Source: GCA-020352575 sp964600365
GTDB taxonomy: Bacteria; Actinomycetota; Acidimicrobiia; Spongiisociales; JAENVV01
DNA length: 8,838 nt
NCBI GenBank assembly: GCA_964600365.1
Contig: CAZRJG010000082.1
Location: 1 to 8,838, forward strand
Reading direction: 5' to 3'
Shown one piece after another: positions 6,367 through 8,838 of this stretch; positions within the stretch are counted from its first letter, which is position 1, and every line of letters begins with the position of its first letter. Both the position numbers and the translations under genes were made by a program. The notes beneath the pieces were generated by a model. It was not told the origin of the DNA and searched no databases. It saw nothing but the letters and a program-made list of their open reading frames with translations.

Positions 6367-7212
6367 TCAGTCGAAGACGACCGTCTTGTTCCCGTAGACG
6401 ATGACCCTGTGTTCGAGGTGGTGACGTACCGCCCGCGCAAGCACGACCTTCTCCAGGTCGCGTCCCTTCCTCTTGAGGTCCTCGACACTGTCCCGGTGGC
6501 TCACCTGGGCCACGTCCTGACCGATGATGGGTCCCTCGTCGAGGTCGGCGGTCACGTAGTGGGCGGTGGCACCAATGAGCTTCACACCGCGGGCGTGGGC
6601 CTGGTGGTACGGCCGGGCGCCGGCGAACGCGGGGAGAAACGAGTGGTGGATGTTGATCGCCCGCCCACCCACCTCGTCCACGATCGCCGGCGAAAGGATC
6701 TGCATGTAGCGCGCGAGCACGACGAGGTCGATGTCGTACTCGTCCAGCACCTCGACGATCTGCCGCTCTTGGTCCCGCTTCGTCTCCTTGGTCACCGGCA
6801 GATGAAGGAACGGGATCCCGGCCCCCTCTGCGAAGCCCCTGTGGTCTGGGTGGTTGGAGATCACGACAGCGATCTCACCCGCCAACTCCCCCGTCTGCTG
6901 ACGGCCGATGAGGTCGAGGAGGCAGTGGGGCTCCTTGGACGACAACACCGCGATGCGCTGGCGGTCCGGGAGGTGGAGTTGCCAGTCCATCCCGAGCTCC
7001 CCGGCCACTTGGGCGAACTCATCTCGCAACCGCTCCCCGTCGAGGCCGTCCAACTCGAACTCGATCCTCTGGAGGAACAGTCCGACCTCATAATCGGTGT
7101 GCTGGTCGGCGTGCACGATGTTCGCCTCGCGCTGGGCGAGGAACGCCGAGGTGCGGGCGACGAGCCCGGGACGGTCCGGGCACGACAGCAGCAGCGTTGC
7201 GGTGTCGGGCAT
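6367..7212 (-). CDS. purU: Formyltetrahydrofolate deformylase
   Basis: PurU hydrolyses 10-formyl-tetrahydrofolate to formate and tetrahydrofolate, adjusting the one-carbon pool and supplying formate for purine synthesis. The 281-residue product has the usual family length. An N-terminal ACT domain (about 5-80) begins LLLSCPDRPGLVAR. The formyltransferase-type catalytic domain follows, from RIAVLSSKEPHCL to the end. The catalytic triad of the family is visible as Asn187 and His189 in NIHHSFLP and Asp225 in TADLDEGPII. Its start at 7212 lies 28 bases after the DUF4349 stop, and no clear ribosome site precedes it. The longer open frame upstream only overlaps the DUF4349 coding region in another frame. 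PurU is usually a single gene; here it stands just ahead of a putative catabolic operon on the same strand, so it may be co-transcribed and dispose of C1 units, though that link is not shown by the sequence. Confidence 0.96.
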   Translation of the reverse strand: MPDTATLLLSCPDRPGLVARTSAFLAQREANIVHADQHTDYEVGLFLQRIEFELDGLDGERLRDEFAQVAGELGMDWQLHLPDRQRIAVLSSKEPHCLLDLIGRQQTGELAGEIAVVISNHPDHRGFAEGAGIPFLHLPVTKETKRDQERQIVEVLDEYDIDLVVLARYMQILSPAIVDEVGGRAINIHHSFLPAFAGARPYHQAHARGVKLIGATAHYVTADLDEGPIIGQDVAQVSHRDSVEDLKRKGRDLEKVVLARAVRHHLEHRVIVYGNKTVVFD

Positions 7213-7240
7213 GGTGGGGACGATACGCCCCCGCCGACCC

Positions 7241-8569
7241 CTACTCCTCCTCTGGCGCCCCGTCCAAGGCTCTCTCGACGACGGCGCTGCGGTTCCTACG
7301 TCGCCACAGTGGGCGAACGGCGACGCCGACCGCACCCAGCACGACGACGAAGGGCAGCACTGCGCCGAGGGCGAGCAGCAACCCGTTCCAGAGTTGCACC
7401 ATGAGCCGGAGGCTGCCCTCGAACCCGTCGAAGAAGCTCGGGATCCGCGCCTGGCGGATGCCGTCGAGGTACATCCCCTCCGTCCGCTGGACGGTCCTAC
7501 CGGCGAGGGGCTCACCCTCGTCGTTCGTCGGCGTGGCGGTGACCCGCGTCCGCGTGGAGATGGAGCGCTCGACCCGCGCCACTGCGCTCAGCATCACCGA
7601 CTCGCCGGGCTCCATGGCCTGGTCGAGGTCGCCGAAGACCACGGTGAGATCACCGAGTTCGAGGTCGAGCACCGTGTCCTGCAGGGCGATGTCGGCCAAC
7701 AGGGTGTCACCGGTGTTGGTCAGCTCGATGCAGAGGGTGACCTCGTCGCCCTCCGGCACTGCCACGTCGCGATCCCCCGGGCACGAGGCACCCGTCTCGT
7801 CGGCGTCGGGGTAGGCGGTGATGTCGAGGGCGAGGCCCGGTGCCGAGAAGGACTCCTGGATGACGAGCGTGACCGTGGCGAGCGACACGGCATCCTCAAG
7901 CGTGCGGAGCTGGCCCCGGAGCACCTCGAGGCGGGTCTCCCGCTCGAGGAGCTGGGTCTCGACCTCCGCGATGTCCTCGAGGTTCGTGGTGGTGGCGAGC
8001 AGCTCACGGAGCCGCTCCACGCTCACCTCGGTGGTGGTGATCTGGCTCTCGAGGTCGACGATCCGTTCGGTCACGTCGTCGGCGCTCACGGTCTGTTCAC
8101 GCAACTCACCGATCCCGCCGAGCGCATCGAGGGCGTCCTGGAAGCGGTTGGGGGGCACCTTGAAGGTGAGCACCGTGCGGGCCTCCGGGGCCCCGGTGGT
8201 CTCCTGCCCGAAGACGAACCCGCCGAGCGCCCCGATCGCCTCCACCGCCGCGTCGGCGGCCGCGTCGACGTCGCCCACCGAGATCGAGACCCGGGCCGTG
8301 TAGATGATGTCCCGGTTGAGCCCGGCCACGGCCTCGCCGGTCGACTGGGAGGCGAGTGGAACTCCGCTGGCCTCCTCCCCGTCGCCGTAGAACAGGCCGT
8401 CCGATGCGTCCTTGGCAGGGGCCTCCATCTCAGCAGGGGCCTCCGTCGCGGCGGGGGCCTCCGTCGCTGCGGAGAACTCGTCGCGGGACATCCCCGCGGT
8501 GTCACCGCTCCCACATGCGGCGAGCACGAGGGAGAGTGCGAGAAGGAAGACGATGATGGGACGTCGCAT
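7241..8569 (-). CDS. DUF4349 lipoprotein with a DUF11-like insert and C-terminal TM
   Basis: This is a 442-residue envelope protein. It has a lipoprotein signal (MRRPIIVFLLALSLVLAAC; lipobox LAAC with Cys19), then an Ala/Glu/Pro/Thr-rich linker with three EAPA repeats (36-53). A DUF4349 domain (about 85-240) contains the RDIIYTARVSISVGDVDAA opening and a coiled coil (about 165-228, ERIVDLESQITTTEVSVERL onward). Between this and the C-terminal membrane helix (about 393-418, followed by RPLWRRRNR) lies an extra beta-rich segment (about 245-350). Its TNTGDTLLADIALQDTVLD and EPGESVMLSAVARV segments resemble a DUF11-type repeat, and Cys263 and Cys280 could pair. The function of DUF4349 proteins is not established. 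If both anchors are used, the extracytoplasmic part is tethered at each end. An AGGAGG 6 bases from the ATG at 8569 fixes the start. Confidence 0.9.
   Translation of the reverse strand: MRRPIIVFLLALSLVLAACGSGDTAGMSRDEFSAATEAPAATEAPAEMEAPAKDASDGLFYGDGEEASGVPLASQSTGEAVAGLNRDIIYTARVSISVGDVDAAADAAVEAIGALGGFVFGQETTGAPEARTVLTFKVPPNRFQDALDALGGIGELREQTVSADDVTERIVDLESQITTTEVSVERLRELLATTTNLEDIAEVETQLLERETRLEVLRGQLRTLEDAVSLATVTLVIQESFSAPGLALDITAYPDADETGASCPGDRDVAVPEGDEVTLCIELTNTGDTLLADIALQDTVLDLELGDLTVVFGDLDQAMEPGESVMLSAVARVERSISTRTRVTATPTNDEGEPLAGRTVQRTEGMYLDGIRQARIPSFFDGFEGSLRLMVQLWNGLLLALGAVLPFVVVLGAVGVAVRPLWRRRNRSAVVERALDGAPEEE
8411..8464 (-). repeat. Three 18-bp tandem repeats encoding EAPA units
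   Basis: Three in-frame 18-bp units, each containing GGGGCCTCC on the plus strand (at 8418, 8436 and 8454), encode TEAPAA, TEAPAE and MEAPAK (residues 36-53) in the linker after the lipid-anchored cysteine of the DUF4349 protein. The copy number could change by slippage and would alter only linker length. Confidence 0.75.
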
Positions 8570-8708
8570 GGGTGGCCTCCTGGTGGTCACCGGTGGGACG
8601 CTCGGCGGGGGCGCCGAGGTTCCCGCCCTGGCGATCGCACCGACGCTACCCGGTCCGATCCACGACGCGACACCCGCCTGCCGGGTCGTCACGGGGTAAC
8701 GTGTCTCG
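8570..8708. promoter_or_regulatory. Divergent intergenic region, probable promoters for both sides
   Basis: This 139-bp spacer separates two genes that read away from each other, so it should hold both promoters. On the leftward side a TAGCGT hexamer (revcomp of ACGCTA, 8643-8648) could be an actinobacterial -10 box. On the rightward side GGTAAC (8695-8700) lies close ahead of the ATG at 8709. No convincing -35 boxes or operator palindrome were seen. The promoter role is inferred mainly from gene orientation. Confidence 0.4.
8576..8581 (-). promoter_or_regulatory. Shine-Dalgarno site of the DUF4349 gene
   Basis: A perfect AGGAGG on the leftward strand sits 6 bases before the ATG at 8569. It decides this start over the longer open frame that continues to 8725, and agrees with the lipoprotein signal beginning there. 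Confidence 0.85.
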
Positions 8709-8838
8709 ATGGGTGGGACGCACACCAGTCGCCGCCCACGGCCGCTGCGCCGGACGTGGGCCGTGGTCGCAGCCTTCGTCGCCGCGGCGTCGTGCGCCGC
8801 ACCCGGTGGCCTCGAACCGGACGCGGTCGCCTCCTCGG
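8709..8838 (+). CDS. Start of a putative lipoprotein (partial, cut by window end)
   Basis: From the ATG at 8709 the frame stays open to the window end, 43 codons. The peptide has a long basic start (Arg at 8, 9, 11, 14, 15), a hydrophobic stretch WAVVAAFVAAAS (17-28) and Cys29, giving a weak lipobox AASC where the -3 residue is Ala rather than Leu. An Ala/Pro/Gly-rich stretch follows, as is common after lipid-anchored cysteines. SRR at 7-9 faintly recalls a Tat signal but lacks its downstream Phe-Leu. No strong ribosome site precedes the start. The rest of the protein, and hence any function, lies outside the window. It is transcribed divergently from the DUF4349 lipoprotein gene. Confidence 0.55.
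   Translation, partial: MGGTHTSRRPRPLRRTWAVVAAFVAAASCAAPGGLEPDAVASS

Noticed and set aside
5214..6404. 396-codon plus-strand frame opposite the LLM gene
   Set aside because: No domain, Arg-rich composition and fully antisense to a well-supported oxidoreductase gene.
6286..7404. 372-codon plus-strand frame opposite purU
   Set aside because: No recognisable domain, and antisense to purU with its full catalytic triad. It ends in a Pro/Arg-rich run typical of shadow frames.
8690..8703. Possible operator palindrome GTCAC...GTAAC before the rightward lipoprotein
   Set aside because: The arms match at only 4 of 5 positions and are very short; not above chance.

Overview
The window is high-GC bacterial DNA, densely coded, with ATGA-type start/stop overlaps between genes. 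Two luciferase-like (LLM) flavin/F420-type oxidoreductases, a lipoprotein of the DUF4349 type and the strong G/C bias at third codon positions suggest an actinobacterium, possibly a marine or soil Acidimicrobiia-like lineage. This placement is inference; no rRNA or other taxonomic marker is present.

Layout. Positions 1-1913 hold a rightward operon: the last 22 codons of an unidentified gene, a full DUF917 / S-methyl-thiohydantoin desulfurase-family gene, and a short-chain dehydrogenase. Both junctions are ATGA overlaps. A 19-bp convergent gap with a small GC hairpin follows. Positions 1933-8569 are entirely leftward. In transcription order the genes are a DUF4349 lipoprotein, purU (formyltetrahydrofolate deformylase), an F420-type LLM oxidoreductase, an M24 'Xaa-Pro peptidase-like' metallohydrolase, a zinc-ribbon threonine-synthase-like PLP enzyme, and a second, Mer-like LLM oxidoreductase. 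The last four are spaced by +1, -4 and -4 bases and look like one translationally coupled unit. A 139-bp divergent spacer then separates the DUF4349 gene from the start of a rightward putative lipoprotein cut off by the window end.

How the genes may work together. The DUF917 family is associated with hydantoin-type ring metabolism. Its SDR partner and the facing LLM-M24-PLP-LLM operon together look like a small-molecule catabolic locus: flavin/F420 oxidoreductases, a metal-dependent C-N hydrolase, a PLP lyase/synthase fold and a dehydrogenase. purU, which releases formate from 10-formyl-THF, could balance one-carbon units from such a pathway or could simply be a housekeeping neighbour. The substrate cannot be read from the sequence. 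DUF4349 and the last lipoprotein are probably unrelated envelope genes. No tRNA, rRNA, CRISPR, insertion sequence or phage signal was seen, and there is no gene-free stretch longer than 139 bp.
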